A stretch of DNA of 64,000 bases from Bagarius yarrelli (lineage: Eukaryota > Chordata > Actinopteri > Siluriformes > Sisoridae): assembly GCA_005784505.1 (NCBI GenBank), contig VCAZ01000046.1, positions 996,001 through 1,060,000 on the forward strand, given 5' to 3'. The notes below the pieces were generated by a model. It saw nothing but the letters and a program-made list of their open reading frames with translations, ran no database searches and was not told where the DNA came from. Below are positions 24,201 to 37,100 of the stretch, one piece after another. The position numbers were made by a program, and so were the translations under genes. Numbering within the stretch: the first letter of the stretch is position 1; each line of letters begins with the position of its first letter.

Positions 24201-25640
24201 CGCAAAAGATATTGATAAGTCACAGGAATCTCAATTCAGATTAATACAGATCAATTACCTGATAGAAATAAAATTATTGCCATCACTAATGTCTGGTTAG
24301 TCAGTGAAATTTTGAATCTATCAGCCTTTTCTAAACAAGTAAAAATAGAAGATTAGAAGAGCAGCGAGAAGAGTCTGGTGTGAGCCTGTTAAAATCGCTC
24401 CTGATAAAAAGTTTACTGTTCATAATAATAATAGCAAAAACAGCTCTCACGATTTTTTCTGGCTGCTACTAGAAACATCAAGAAGATATAAGCTAATTAT
24501 CTTGTTATGGCTTTTAAAATAACTATTTTCTTATGAGGACAATTATGAACAATTATAGATGTTGAAAAAAATGACTTTTTTTTTTCCAAATTTACTTAGT
24601 TTAAGAGTTGAATCCTGTCTGTACGTGTGTCATTTTGTCAGACACCTTATTAGTACAAACACTAGAAATAGCACACTGGTCTACTGCTTTCCAAGATTAA
24701 TTACAGTTTTTTTTTTCTTTTCTTTTTTTTTCTTTTTTTTTACAAAAGCATGTGGTAAATAACTATTGTAACTATAATTATTCACTGATTACAAATATTA
24801 ACACCTGTAACCCTATATTTTTTTGCCTCCTGCTGTCCAACAGATTCATGAAAACATATGCATCATATAATCACCATAAAAATGTGTGCACTCAGATACA
24901 CACGTAATGAGATAGAAACTGATATCTGAGAAAAGGAACACATGCTATACACATGTATCCTGGATACTAAACACGCTGAAATATTCCACTTAACCTCACA
25001 CGCTGTATTAATTAACACATTCACAAATGCCATGTTGCATTATCCAATAAACAGCAAGATAAAATCCCAGATATGCATTATTTTCCATGCATAACTATGC
25101 ATTATGTCTTAAAATTGTTTTTGTGTTTATGTATATAGAGGGTGACCCAAAAAATGTACTAAAGTGCTACTGAAGGCAAGAAAACATCATGAAGGCAAAG
25201 ACATTTCAGCAAAACTTTTTACGAGATCAATCAGTGCGACATGTCATAGTTCTGAGATAATATGGAAACAGCTTTGCGAATACTTCTAAACATGAATTTA
25301 TTCAATTGTACATTTACCAATTAACCTTCTGTCAATACATAATGCATTTATTGTTAATTAAAGAGTGAGTACAACCTTTGGACACTTTGTATATTACTAA
25401 ATAATAACTCCAGCTCGAGAGTCGATATGGAAGATGTATTATGCAAAAATATTTTTGTAAACAGTTGAATAATTATAACTTTAGTCAAACTAAGTTCTCA
25501 GATCTGAGAAAAGAAATGACGATTTTGACAAATTAAATAAATTCATAGTTTAAAAACAATTTTCACTGATCCGAACAAAGATGCACACACACACCAAGAG
25601 CCAGAAAAATACCATAAATTACTAATGTGAAGACCTGTCC
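21280..25640. other. Non-coding, no gene recognised
   Basis: Mostly AT-rich. It holds a (CA)n tract at 22351-22370 and a T-rich stretch at 24705-24741. The overlapping ORFs on both strands around 23610-24050 have no splice signals or recognisable family and may be an old repeat. At 25138-25400 'agggtgacccaaaaaatgta' resembles a mariner end, but no matching inverted end was found. Confidence 0.45.
22351..22370. repeat. (CA)n microsatellite
   Basis: Perfect CA run of 20 bases. Confidence 0.9.
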
Positions 25641-25649
25641 TGTCACAGC

Positions 25650-25880
25650 ACCACATGCACACCATTAGTTTTTTGCTAGCCTTTGCCAAATACTCCCTAG
25701 CGCCAATAAAATCAGCTTTATTACAGCACTAATTGCAAGAGTAGGTTTTTACAGCCTGTTTTTCCTTCGCCGCTGTGTGAGCTCAAATAAAAAGCTGCAC
25801 TGGACTTATTGAAATGTGGCGCAGCATGAAGAAAGAAGCAAATGCTGAGATTAGTACTGACTATAAAACAAGCAAATGGG
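25650..25880. promoter_or_regulatory. Candidate conserved non-coding element
   Basis: Balanced-composition block ('ccctagcgccaataaaatca', 'cactaattgcaagagtaggt', 'ttccttcgccgctgtgtgag') standing out from AT-rich flanks, with no ORF or repeat signature. Unverified. Confidence 0.22.
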
Positions 25881-26149
25881 TACACACCCAGGTTTAGTTC
25901 CGACTAAAAAAAAACAGATATGGGACAACTAGGGAGCCACACCTTATAACAACAAACAATACTATGACTCAGCAAGAGAATAAGGAAGGCGATGTTAAAA
26001 TAAGACAGGGATTTTTATTATGAGAACTTATTAGAAATCATAGATTTCTAATACAGAATAAATAATAATAATAAAAATCTTCATGCTGTGAAAAACAGAT
26101 ATTGGATAAAAAAAGACACCTCAATAAATAAGAATTCAAAGATTATTGC

Positions 26150-26345
26150 TCTAATTTGTATTGAGTGGCGAGCGTCGATGGGTGCCACAGCATTTCATTA
26201 AAACAGGTGTCCTGTCACAGTATCACCATGTTGCAATGATTAGGCTGATAAGCCTTGGCAGTGAGTTGCGTGATGTGGCACACACCGTCACTAATGCGCA
26301 CCAGGCAGAGGAGGAGGAGCTGAGCGGTTGCTAATAAGCAGTCAG
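26150..26345. promoter_or_regulatory. Candidate conserved non-coding element
   Basis: GC-richer block ('gagtggcgagcgtcgatggg', 'gatgtggcacacaccgtcac') with no ORF, resembling a non-coding enhancer. Unverified. Confidence 0.22.
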
Positions 26346-28140
26346 GAACATTAATAAAAGTCACAGATAATCTCAATGTCCTTATTTTCAATATAACTAG
26401 ACAGTGTATCTTCTTAGGGTTAAGTTATATTTCTGTTGCTATTCTCAGTCTGAAGTGATCTGATAGCTTTAGGTTTATTATATATGTACTTTAATGCAAA
26501 TAAGAAACAGATTCGAAAATGTCGAAATTATTCAAATACCCAAACTGAACATGAACCACGATAATCGTTTCTGCTTAAACGCTTACTTGCATTCTGTTTG
26601 CCATTTTACTGGTAAATAGAAAGACAGAAAATAGCATCCATGGTTTATGTAATTTTGTAATCATACTTCAGTCCTGCTGTTTCCCTTAAGTTTATAGTAC
26701 AGCATGCCATCAAGCATAATATGTAACCGTCCCCATGCATTTATTTTAAAGCTTTTCCAGTGAATAATTGAAGTTTAATATATTTTATATGTACTGCTAT
26801 TCTTTTTACATGCTGTAGACTCTGTGACAGGTAACTGATCCCTCGATTTGTCACAAATCCACAAATCAATTGGAGCACTGTGCAGACAGACCCGTTTTCC
26901 CTTTCTATATCAAAGCGGCGTCAGCTACTGGCAAAGGTGTCAAGCGCGAAGACAGAATGTCAGTCTATGTGTGTTGTTGTGTTTCGTGATAAATGTTTCT
27001 GTTTTAATAACACGCAAAAAATATTTGTGGTTCCACAGTCCTCTCCTGTACATCTGAACCCTCTTTATAGCACGCTTTATGGTTTAAAATTGCCACCAGC
27101 AATACGAAGTAATTTTCATGTATCATAACTGCACATTGTTAAAAATGCAATCTACCATGGTTGTTGAGTAGGCTAATGTTTATCTACACAAGTGTGGATA
27201 AACCAGGTAATAAACAAAAAATGTGCAAATAGTTTTGAAATTTTTAATACCTTTTCCCTTATATTTTATATTACAGCATGTTATCAAGCCAGCATTTTAG
27301 CACATTTTAGCACTAAAAAAACGAAGTATATGAAAAAACATTTACACGTTGCTGTATATCCGGCCTTTCCATGTGCTCGGGTTATGCGCTTGCATAGAAG
27401 CAGATGGTGCGGATTGGTGGTATTTATTCTAAAAGGCACAGACGCCCCCACAGTTCAGTGACAACATAATTGTCACCAGTAATAAGCATGTCCTCCTTCT
27501 CTGTTAAACACAGTACAGAGATTTCAGGAAAACACACCAATCCAATTACACTGTAATTGAGTGAAGCAAGGCTCATTGATTACAACTGCTGCTTACTAAT
27601 AGAATAAGTCAACACCACAATCTCAGAAATTAAGCATGTGACCTAGGAGTTTTTGAGGTGTCTGGACATAATGTTAGGGCTAACGGGGTCAATCGGATTG
27701 TTCAGGAAAAGGGCAGATACATTCATCAAGCAGTGACACAGGAATTTTTTTAAGAAATAAGCAGACCATTTTTATACTTATATAAATATATAGGAAAAGC
27801 TGTGGAATTTGTGATAAGGTGGACTCAAGCTACTGAAATCAGTCTCAGTCTTGAACTGTACTGCCTTCAGCATTTTGCATTAAAAAGGGTGGCCAACTTC
27901 ACACAGGTGATAGAAGTCTCTCTCTGGAGTTATAGATTTTAACATCAGGCTCAGTATTTATAATGGGCTACAAAAAAAACAAACATGTACTTGTTTCAAA
28001 GTATAAATATGGAAGGAGTATGATTTTTGCAATTCAAACTTTTATCCTAATACAGAAACAAAATTTCATTGCACCTGAGCCACTGGGTTGGTCAATGTGT
28101 TTTCATTGTCTTTGGATTTCCAGTGTGATATTTTACCATG
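26346..28140. other. Non-coding, no gene recognised
   Basis: Two overlapping plus-strand ORFs near 26850-27130 lack splice context and a recognisable family. Otherwise featureless. Confidence 0.4.
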
Positions 28141-28149
28141 AGACTTCTT

Positions 28150-29510
28150 TGCTTTACGTTTTGTAAATGATATGATCACTGATCATAACCTAGATGTGCT
28201 CTGTTTGACAGAAACATGGCTAAACATAGATGATTACATTATTTTAAATGAGTCTATACCACAGGTTTACTGCTATAACACAAGTTCATTCTCTACTATA
28301 GGAGAGGAAAATTGTATAAACTTTTTTTGACTATGATTAATTTTTCTCTGTCATTAGTATTTGTCCCCAAAACCTTCACACTAGCTGTTATAAAAAAAAC
28401 ACAACCTGAACCCAAGAATCTAGTTCACTACAAACTTATCTCAAATCTCCCTTTTCTGTCAAAGATACTAGAAAAGGTAGTATCCTCACAATTATATTCC
28501 TGCTTAGAGAAAAACGGTATCTTTGAGGGTTTCCAGTCAGGATTTAAACTGTATTATAGTACTGAGACTGCTCTCATTAGAGTTACAAATGACCTGCTCT
28601 TATTACCTGATAATGGTTGTATCTCCCTATTAGTGCTACTCCAGCTTCCTATTAATGCGACTCTATCCAACATTCTTTTGATTAGACTAGAAAACTTTGT
28701 TGGCATTAGTGGAGTTGCATTAGCATAGTTCAAATCGTACTTATGTACTACGTACTTATGTGTAGTATGAAGTACCTCAAGGCTCAGTACTAGGGCTGTT
28801 ACATTTAACGCTTTACATGCTACCCTTGAGAGTTGTTATCAGCACCGTTATGCTAATGACATAACAAAGTAGATAGTAGTGTCTCACTGCTAGATTCTGA
28901 AAAAACAAATGTGTTAATTATCGACCTAAACATACACATGTAATATTTAAGAACACCATCTAACACTTGATGGCTGCTCTGTAAATACTTTCTCACCAGA
29001 TAGGAACCTAGGTGTGCTATTTGATTGCAATCTTTCCTTCTAGAGCCACATTTCCATCATTTGAAAACTGCATTTTTCATCCCCAAAAAATATATTAATT
29101 GCTATTTAGGTCAAAAGCAGAAACATTAATTCATGCATTCATAAGCTTAAGGTTAGATTATTGTAGAGCTTTATTGGGTGGTTGTTTCTGCATGCCTAAT
29201 AACCAAACTCCAGCTGGCCCTATGCAGCAGCTTAAAGTTATTCCTAAAACTACAAAGTGTGATAATAGCTTGGTTCTATAAACACTGCACTGGCTCTTGG
29301 CGGTGTTGTGCTTCGGCAACCTGAATTTGATTCCGGCTTGGGTCCTTTCTGCCACCCCCTTTCCCCAATTTCATCTCTGTCCTGTCCTATCAGTAAAATT
29401 CTAAATAATCTTGATAATTACTTATAAAGCCCTGAATGGTTTAGCACCTCGGTACTTGCTTTTAGTAGTAAATTATTTTCGTATAAAACTCCCGCATGTC
29501 TGCTGGAATA
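28150..29510 (+). mobile_element. L2-like LINE fragment, decayed
   Basis: From left to right it shows an endonuclease segment (about 28170-28300, LDVLCLTETWLN), the reverse transcriptase (about 28360-28720, motifs NLPFLSKILEKVVSSQL, FQSGF and STETALIRVTNDLL) and later RT blocks in other frames (about 28980-29250, DRNLGVLFDC and TLIHAFISLRLDYCRALL; about 29410-29480, YKALNGLAPRYL). Stops and frame changes separate the parts. A SINE at 29285-29395 has landed inside. The copy cannot encode a working protein. Confidence 0.8.
29285..29395 (+). repeat. SINE-like insertion nested in the LINE
   Basis: 'ctggctcttggcggtgttgt' followed by 'gcaacctgaatttgattccg' has tRNA-like A and B boxes, then a short body ending 'cctgtcctatcag'. 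LINE sequence resumes after it ('taattacttataaagccctg'). Confidence 0.5.
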
Positions 29511-30950
29511 TCAAAATCAACTGCGGCAGCAGATACTTTTCTCAAAGTCTGACTTGATCTTTAGCAGCCGGGAAATGAGGTAATGTGTCCTATTGTGTCT
29601 AAGTGTCCTATGCGTCAGACAGTGTTTGAAGACAAACATGATGTTAAAAAAAAGAACAGACCTCTTCCAAACTAAACTGCTCAACAGTATCGGTGGAGAC
29701 TGATTTAGACTCCTCATAGGTCTTCATAGTTCATTCCGGATCCTTCTCTTTAATAGCTTTTCATAGTTCACTCCGGAAAGTTCACTCCAGATTCTTCACA
29801 ATCAGTATAAGATTAACCTGTACCTGAGTAAGCCGGATATTTACTATCAAAAGGACAAACTTTTGCTTTTCTTATTGATCTAAATACACTTACTTAACAT
29901 TGTTAATCCTCATACAGTATTATTTTTAGTTACAGTTTTTTTCTTTTGGTTACCTAGACCAGCAGTTTGTTTTTGTTTCTGGAAATACAAGACAAACACC
30001 ATTCGGCTTCACATAAAAGTAAATAGATAAAATAGGTCATTGGCTGTCTGTGATAATTAAAGACACTGTAAAACACTGCTGTAATTAGCATTTTGTGCTT
30101 TTATGAGAGTGCCTATAAAACAAAACACTTTTCTTATGTTACAAAATAACAAAATTTTGTAGAATGGAATATTAGAATAGAATATTAACACATATTTGCC
30201 TAATACAATTTCTAGCCTGTGGCTACCTGTGCAATATGTACCTTTGTTATAACACCTTCAGGTTCAATTCAAGGTCCGGACACTAAAAAATCAGGGGCAA
30301 AGTCCCCTAGATTGCATGCACTGCAGCACTTTCTCACCACGTTTTCTGTGCACAGAAAATTTTCGATCTAAACTGCATGGCACATGTTATTTAAACAAAC
30401 ATTAGGTTTTATCCTTTTTTTTGTTACCCTATAAACTTTTTCTGCATGTATGAGCAATGGAAATGAGAATCAAGGTCTCCTAGAAGGTAAAAACATTCAC
30501 TTTAACATGTTTCTTTACTTATTATTAAAAAATAATTAATATTCTATGCAAAAAAATAATTAATATTTTATTTTATTGCTATAATGATACATTGGTCTAG
30601 TAATTATTTAATGCACATTTGATTAATGTTTTGAAATATTTTGCATTACAACACAAGGTGCACATTATAAACTGGTTTAACATTCTTTTTCCAAACCAGA
30701 AAAAATAAGCATTTGTGATACAGAATGAGATTATTAACTTTAATAATTTTATTAGCATAAGGTGGAAAATAATAGCAAAATAAAATAGCCTACCAGTTGT
30801 TTAGGGATTCTATCATAATATCATGTTACATTCACCAAACAAGGATAGACCTGCGTATGTTACAGCACAGTTCACAAATATGACCAATAATCCACTGAGA
30901 AAAAAAACAACATTTTATTGCTGAATTTATGATGTATGACTTTACACTTA
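29511..30950. other. Non-coding, no gene recognised
   Basis: Very AT-rich, with a small internal duplication near 29725-29795 ('catagttcattccgga' / 'catagttcactccgga'). No exon seen. Confidence 0.45.
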
Positions 30951-30959
30951 GCTAACTGA

Positions 30960-31310
30960 AGCCAAACTTTTAATGCTGTCCAGCAGAGGATGCAGGGTTT
31001 TTGCATACTTGCTTAATTCAACACAGTTGTATTTTTATCTAGCGTCCACTGTTTAAGCATGCCTTTTGAATACCTGCAGTTTGTATTCTTTAATGATTTA
31101 TTCGTCTCAAGAAATTGCTTTATTCTGGTCAGGAATGTCATAGTACGAGCCTCAGGTGCAGAATGGATTCGTAATTGGTTGTGGCCGCTGATTTTTAGCC
31201 GTGATGGGGATTAGCTAAATATCTGATTCCACTAGCCATTGAGCCAATGTGACACCCTTTACCAAACAATGTTATCTGCTAATTCCCTAAATTAATCCTA
31301 ATCCACTGCC
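30960..31310. promoter_or_regulatory. Candidate conserved non-coding element
   Basis: Balanced block upstream of stra6 with many homeodomain-type cores ('gggattagctaaatatctga', 'ctaaattaatcctaatccac') and no ORF. Unverified. Confidence 0.25.
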
Positions 31311-31679
31311 ACATACAGTATAAAACACAATTATGGACGCCTGATTACCAGAGCCATATTAGCTACTTCCCCAGACTGCTACCATAATACTGAAAGTATA
31401 GAACAATGTTGAATATTTTGTATCCTGACCAAATAAGATTTATCTTTCTCTGTGTGACTGGGTCCAGCCATTTTGGCATAATAATTACCCTCAGCAAGAT
31501 CCGTGAAGACATAAATTAGAATTATTTATTTTATTTATAATTAAGATAACTTATCCGTAACAATAAGTCCATAATCTGTGGAATATGGTATTTTTAAAAA
31601 AAGGATGGTGGTTTTTAGTGAGGCTGCCGAGGACAGTAGATTAACGTTTCAAAAGCTCTTTTAGGGACTAATAACTATT

Positions 31680-31890
31680 TTTCTCCCCCCAACGATTAAT
31701 ATCTCAATACCCAGCACAGCATTAGCCACTAAAGACTGCTTCTTTTTCATTGGCTGATGTTAGTGCTCCCAAGAGACCATGAGTGATGATAGCGGATTTA
31801 AAATAACTAAAGAGAACGTCCATCTTGTTCTGCGTCATTGCTGCTGTGTCTTTAATTAAATTTGGTCATTCAGTGGGTTTTCTAGTGAAC
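31680..31890. promoter_or_regulatory. Candidate conserved non-coding element
   Basis: Balanced block ('cccaacgattaatatctcaa', 'tttcattggctgatgttagt', 'tgctgtgtctttaattaaat') about 2.3 kb upstream of the stra6 start codon. It includes an inverted CCAAT-like ATTGG. Unverified. Confidence 0.25.
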
Positions 31891-33720
31891 TGTCCCAGGG
31901 CAGGTCATATAAAAGCCACACACAGCCTTAAAAGCCACAGTGATACATTAAAATAGTTTAATAGTTGAATTACTATTTTAAGTTTAATTTAAGATTTTAA
32001 GTTTAATTTAAGATTTAACATTGTATGGTATATTTATCACACAATATATAGAATTTTCATAAAGTATGTTTTTATGTGTAGTGATATAGAATAGAATAAT
32101 ATTAATTTTTGACTGAACCTGGGAAACAGTCTAGCTCTTTTTGTGTGCAGATTTATGAAAGACATTTTTTGTTCACTTCCCCAGACCAAAACCAAGCACC
32201 AGCTATTTCTCAGCCTGGACCAAACAAAGTCTCTGGCCCAAATCCACCACCACCTTGGTGATGTAAGTCTTCAAAGCATTCTTTGTTCAACAGCCTCTGT
32301 TTGTTCAGCCTCTTTTTTTCACAGAAGAATGAAACTGATTGGTTAGCTTTTAGTTCCCTTAGGGGTTTTAGAAGTTTTCTTTAACTCTCTTTGACTGTAA
32401 TCCTTGCATAATGAGAGCACCAAACCAACCTTGACACTGTGACTCAGATTACAAAACTTTAGAGATGCCAACATATACACAACAACAACTAGAAGAAAAC
32501 AGCCAGAAAAACTCTCTGGAACAGCACTGTTGTTTACTGTCAATTCACAATCTAGATTTCCGACAGAATCTTATTATCATTTCACTAATTAAACGTTTGT
32601 GATTGGAGATAAAGAGCTGTGTGTGTGGGATGTAACCTTTTCCTATCGTCCTGTTTTCAGTCTATTCACACGTCAATGCCTTCATTATGCTGATGCTAGG
32701 ATAGAAGAGGCAGCTCTACTTTCACAAATCTAACTCTAATAGTACATAAATTATCCACATTAAATATAATTCCAAGGCCCAAAAAAATATTCCTAACATA
32801 CTCGGTTGACTCCTTAAGTTTATGGCCGAATGCTGTCAAATGACATATTTTAACCTTCTGATAATTATTTATGTTATAATGAACAATATTTAGCTGCCTG
32901 AAATTTCCAGATTTGTGCCTAAATTATTTTTAATGGAATTAATTTAAGGTAATGTTATTTTTACTATAGTTTAACCTTAGATCAAATGTGTAGGTATTTA
33001 TTATCGACTATATAATGATTTATGTTGACTTATAAATTCTTGGTTATTTAATGTCAAAGAAAAATAGCCATGACCATCGTTATATTTTTATCCACAGCAA
33101 AAATTGCAGTGGATAAAAAAAACTACTATGTCATTCTGTTAATCTTTATTAGTAGCCTTTCGCTCAGTTGCACAAAATTTAAGATTACTTTGTCATATTT
33201 TTAAAAATAACCAATAATTCTGTGCAAACATAGATAACATTAACATTAATATTGAGGTACCTAAAACTGACCTAAGAACAACTGACCGCTTTGTTAACAA
33301 TTAAAAGGTTCGTATACCAATCTAGCTTCATCAACGATAACCAGACAAAAATCAACAGTAACTGAAATATCCTGCTTGTAAGTTGCCTTTATACGTACCA
33401 AAATAGTAACACTTGTGTTTCTAATCAAAATGGTTTTCAAGGATATTTAAGGCAGCGGAATAGATTGCAAATCTACAACAGAATTTTCTTAACCAATTTT
33501 ATTAATCTAAAAATAATGTGAATGAGTTAACACAGTGAAAACCAACTTGCTTTAAGTGTCTAAAAAAGGTGTGTTTGTGCGAACGATACTTTTTTAAAAC
33601 ATTAGGAATCCTCACAGTTAGTTAGCTTTACTCATTTCCCTGTTATCCCAATAAAAATGAATAAATGTACCACACCTACTCAACCATAGCCATCCCACAC
33701 ACAACTTTTATGAAATTCCT
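31891..33720. other. Non-coding, stra6 upstream flank
   Basis: AT-rich sequence without a supported exon or repeat. Confidence 0.45.
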
Positions 33721-33734
33721 GTGCTTTTTATATT

Positions 33735-34132
33735 CTTCAGGCTGGCCACTCAGACAGCAGCCCGCCCCTGGAAGGTCACCTAATCTCAGTAAGACACAGG
33801 TGGCAGGATAGACTGCATGCTTATTTGCATTGTTTCCCTCTTTATTTTCATATTATCGTTTTTTTTCTTTATCTCTGGTTTCCTGTCACCGATGTTTCAG
33901 TGTTGTGTTAATCTACACCTGTAAACAGAGGCCTGCTTACACTATTTTCACAACTCTTGACTACAGCAGGATTGGAGCACCTGAACAGAGAGAGGGAGAG
34001 ATATAAAGTGAAGGAGGGAGAGACCACAGGGAACAGAAAAGTTCACGATACTAAAGAGTTTTTTTCTTTTACACTACGTAAGCGGACACTCTGCTGCAAT
34101 TTTAGATCTGTTTTGGTCTTTAAAACAGAATC
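33735..34132 (+). promoter_or_regulatory. Putative stra6 promoter and 5' UTR region
   Basis: A GC-richer stretch directly upstream of the stra6 ATG. It contains an AGGTCA nuclear-receptor half-site (33773-33778), a POU octamer ATTTGCAT (33823-33830) and a purine-rich GAGA stretch at about 33988-34025. stra6 is known to be retinoic-acid inducible, so the half-site is suggestive, but no direct repeat forming a full response element was found. The transcription start is not determined. Confidence 0.3.
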
Positions 34133-37100
34133 ATGAGTGCAGAACCTCCAAAGGAAGACTACTATGATTATCCAGATTTGTATAATAATGCTTTACCCAC
34201 CAAACCTCCTGCAGAGTAAGTAATTCCTTTTCATGTATTATGTTGTTTTTTTTTCTGTATGTTTTTTTAATTAAATACATTTAGTATGTACATATTAATG
34301 ATACATGCAATGTTTTGAACTGAACATAAATATATAACCTTCTAGATCGTAGGTTTATATGAGTCATAATGGAGAAGACAGATTCAATGGAAAAAACAAT
34401 TCTTTTCTGTCAGTACTCTCAGTTAGAGCAGTATACTAGTATGTTTTTTTTCCAGTGGGAAATGTAACTTCTACTGTAAATATGTTGGGTGAGCAAACCA
34501 CATTTTAGTATTCTATGGGAAGTGGTGGCACAGTAGTTAGGGTATCAAAAAAATTAGGGTTCGTTTCACAGCAACACCAAGTTTCCACTGCTGAACCCTT
34601 GAGTAAGACACATAACCCAAAATTGCTCAGTGTCTAAAGAGATAATGAAGTCGCTTGGATAAGGACATCTACCAAATGCCGCAAAAAATGTAAATCTAAT
34701 TCTAGACATAGCACCTAACTTCCTGTTTTCACACAAAGGAATAGATCGTCTGATTTGCATTCTCAATATGAGACTCCAGATTATGATATGATGATATGTG
34801 TTTTGAGAGGCTACCTAACATCAGTTTTATTTAGATCATTTATCATATAAATTATTGTTTAAAAAGTCATTCATTGTTTCATTTATTGTCAAAGCAGTTT
34901 GTAAATGGAAAAAAAACCCTTAATTTATGGCTTTTATATCATTTTTTTCATGGTTCTAGAAGTAAATGTTTCAATTTTAGTGTTCTGTGTAAGTGTCTGG
35001 TTTACAGGACCTTATATAAATAAATACGTTTTTGTGCATTTCCAGAATTATCCCACCATGTGACTCCAAAGCTGATGAAGTTATCCCACATATGCATCAC
35101 AGTCATATCGTGAGTCTTTTCTCAGATAAACTCTGTGTACCTTCTAATTTTTTATATAATATATATGTCAAAAACAAGTTCAGTAATGCTTAGCATGCTG
35201 TGTGATTAGTAAGAGAAAACATTAGAATTGGTTATGGCATTTGGCTTCTATTGACTCTAAGTCTATCATCATTTAGTTTATTCAATTTTTATTATTGTGA
35301 GACCCTGTGGTAAGGTCAGGCCAACAACCAGCATGATTTTAAGACCCTGCCTGGATAGCTTTAAACCATAGTAGGTCAAGCAGGTCACTGATCCAGGCCT
35401 TTCTAATTTGATTCATGAAGGACAGGACAGATTATGGACCCTGTTCTAAGAGACGTTTTCCTTCCCCTATAATGAGAGTCTGTTATTTCTTTTATTAATA
35501 TTAGGTTTATTTGAATGAGATGGAAGTGAACTGTGGGTTTAAATAGTGGGTTGTGGTTAAAGTTTGGCAGGGATAGATTTCTTAAGATTTTTTCCTTCTA
35601 TTCATGTGTGAAGTTGTGATCATGCTGATCCTGGTGGTGTTGGCAAGCGTCAAAAAGTTGGAGACAGTCTAAAGGAGTTTCAGCTTATGAGGTATGTCTA
35701 AAGCATAATATTTTATCACAGACGTGTCCAAGCAATCATCTTCTTCTTACCTTGAAGTGAACTTAATTTTTTATTTTTTAAATTTTTGATTACTATTTTT
35801 TAATCAAACTGTAATATGTTTCATTCTTTATTTAGATGTGTGACTTTTTCGTTTATTCCCCAGCCCTGTGAATTTGTTAGACCACACACAGCACAAAGCC
35901 TTGTCTGTGGCTGTGTTCGGGTTCTTTTTGCAGACTTGTGAATGGTTTTATCCCTAATCCCTACCCTTCAATAAAGATGAACAAAACAAAGGTATGGGGA
36001 CTTTTATTTAATACCATAGAATATTAGGCATTGGAACTAATCACAACATTTGTGAACATTGGTTTAAGAATAGACAACATACAGTATTCAGTAAAGAGGA
36101 TATGACCGGAGGCAGTGAGTCACTTTGCACTGAAACTATCAAATGAACTTTGTGAAACTTTCACAAAATGGCTCCTATCCAAAACAGGCTTATTTACCAA
36201 AAAAAGAACAATACCTGAATCCTTACAGACTATTTGACAACTGCACTCATGTTTGTGACTATACATATTCCTCTATTATCTGTTTCAGATATACAAATAA
36301 AAGTGTAACTCGTTAAAAGATGACATTCTACCCACATTTCATGTAGGACGTGTAACTATTTATACTAGAAAGTGTTTTTTTTTTATTTTTGATTATTATT
36401 ATTAATTGTTCAGAGTACTGGCTGATCTTGCTATCTTCTATTACCCTGTTGGTATTACCCCTTCTGGACTGGGTACCCTCCCATCAAGGTCGGCTATGTC
36501 TGGCAGCTGTTGTCATGGGCACACTTTGGCATCCTCATCTGGCATAAAATTGAATGCCAAAAAACCAGTGGTAGGTCCTCTCAGACTGTATGGATCATTA
36601 GGGTTAGTGATATTATTCTAAAATCTTCTTAGAGATCTAGTGAATCTCAGGTTAAATGGAATAACATACACTAGGGCCGTTTCAATTTTTTTGGCACCAT
36701 ACAAGAGATTACGATTGTACCTACCCCCCATTGCACATTCCAATTTTTTTGGGGAAAATCGCCTGAATTACAGTGTAAACAATATAGCCCACAAATCTCT
36801 ATTTTTCTTCCTAACACAGCTGGTATTATAGCCGCTATCAAATATAGTATGGCATAATAATAAAATAATGAAAAAAAAATTACTAAAAATAATACAATCT
36901 GTGGGGAGGGGTCCTACGCTACAGCCTAGTTCGCCGTGCTTGAAACGGTACTGCATGGCACGTTCTTAACATGTAACGGCTGTGTATTTTACTCTATTAC
37001 ATCTAAGTTTATTGGTTGATTGACTTTAGGACATTATTATATCCAAACTGTTATCAGCCAGTGTTATTTTTGAACATAACTTCTGCAGATATACAGGTAC

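Noticed and set aside
25138..25400. Mariner-like element starting 'agggtgacccaaaa'
   Set aside because: Only one end resembles a mariner terminus; no matching inverted end or transposase fragment was seen.
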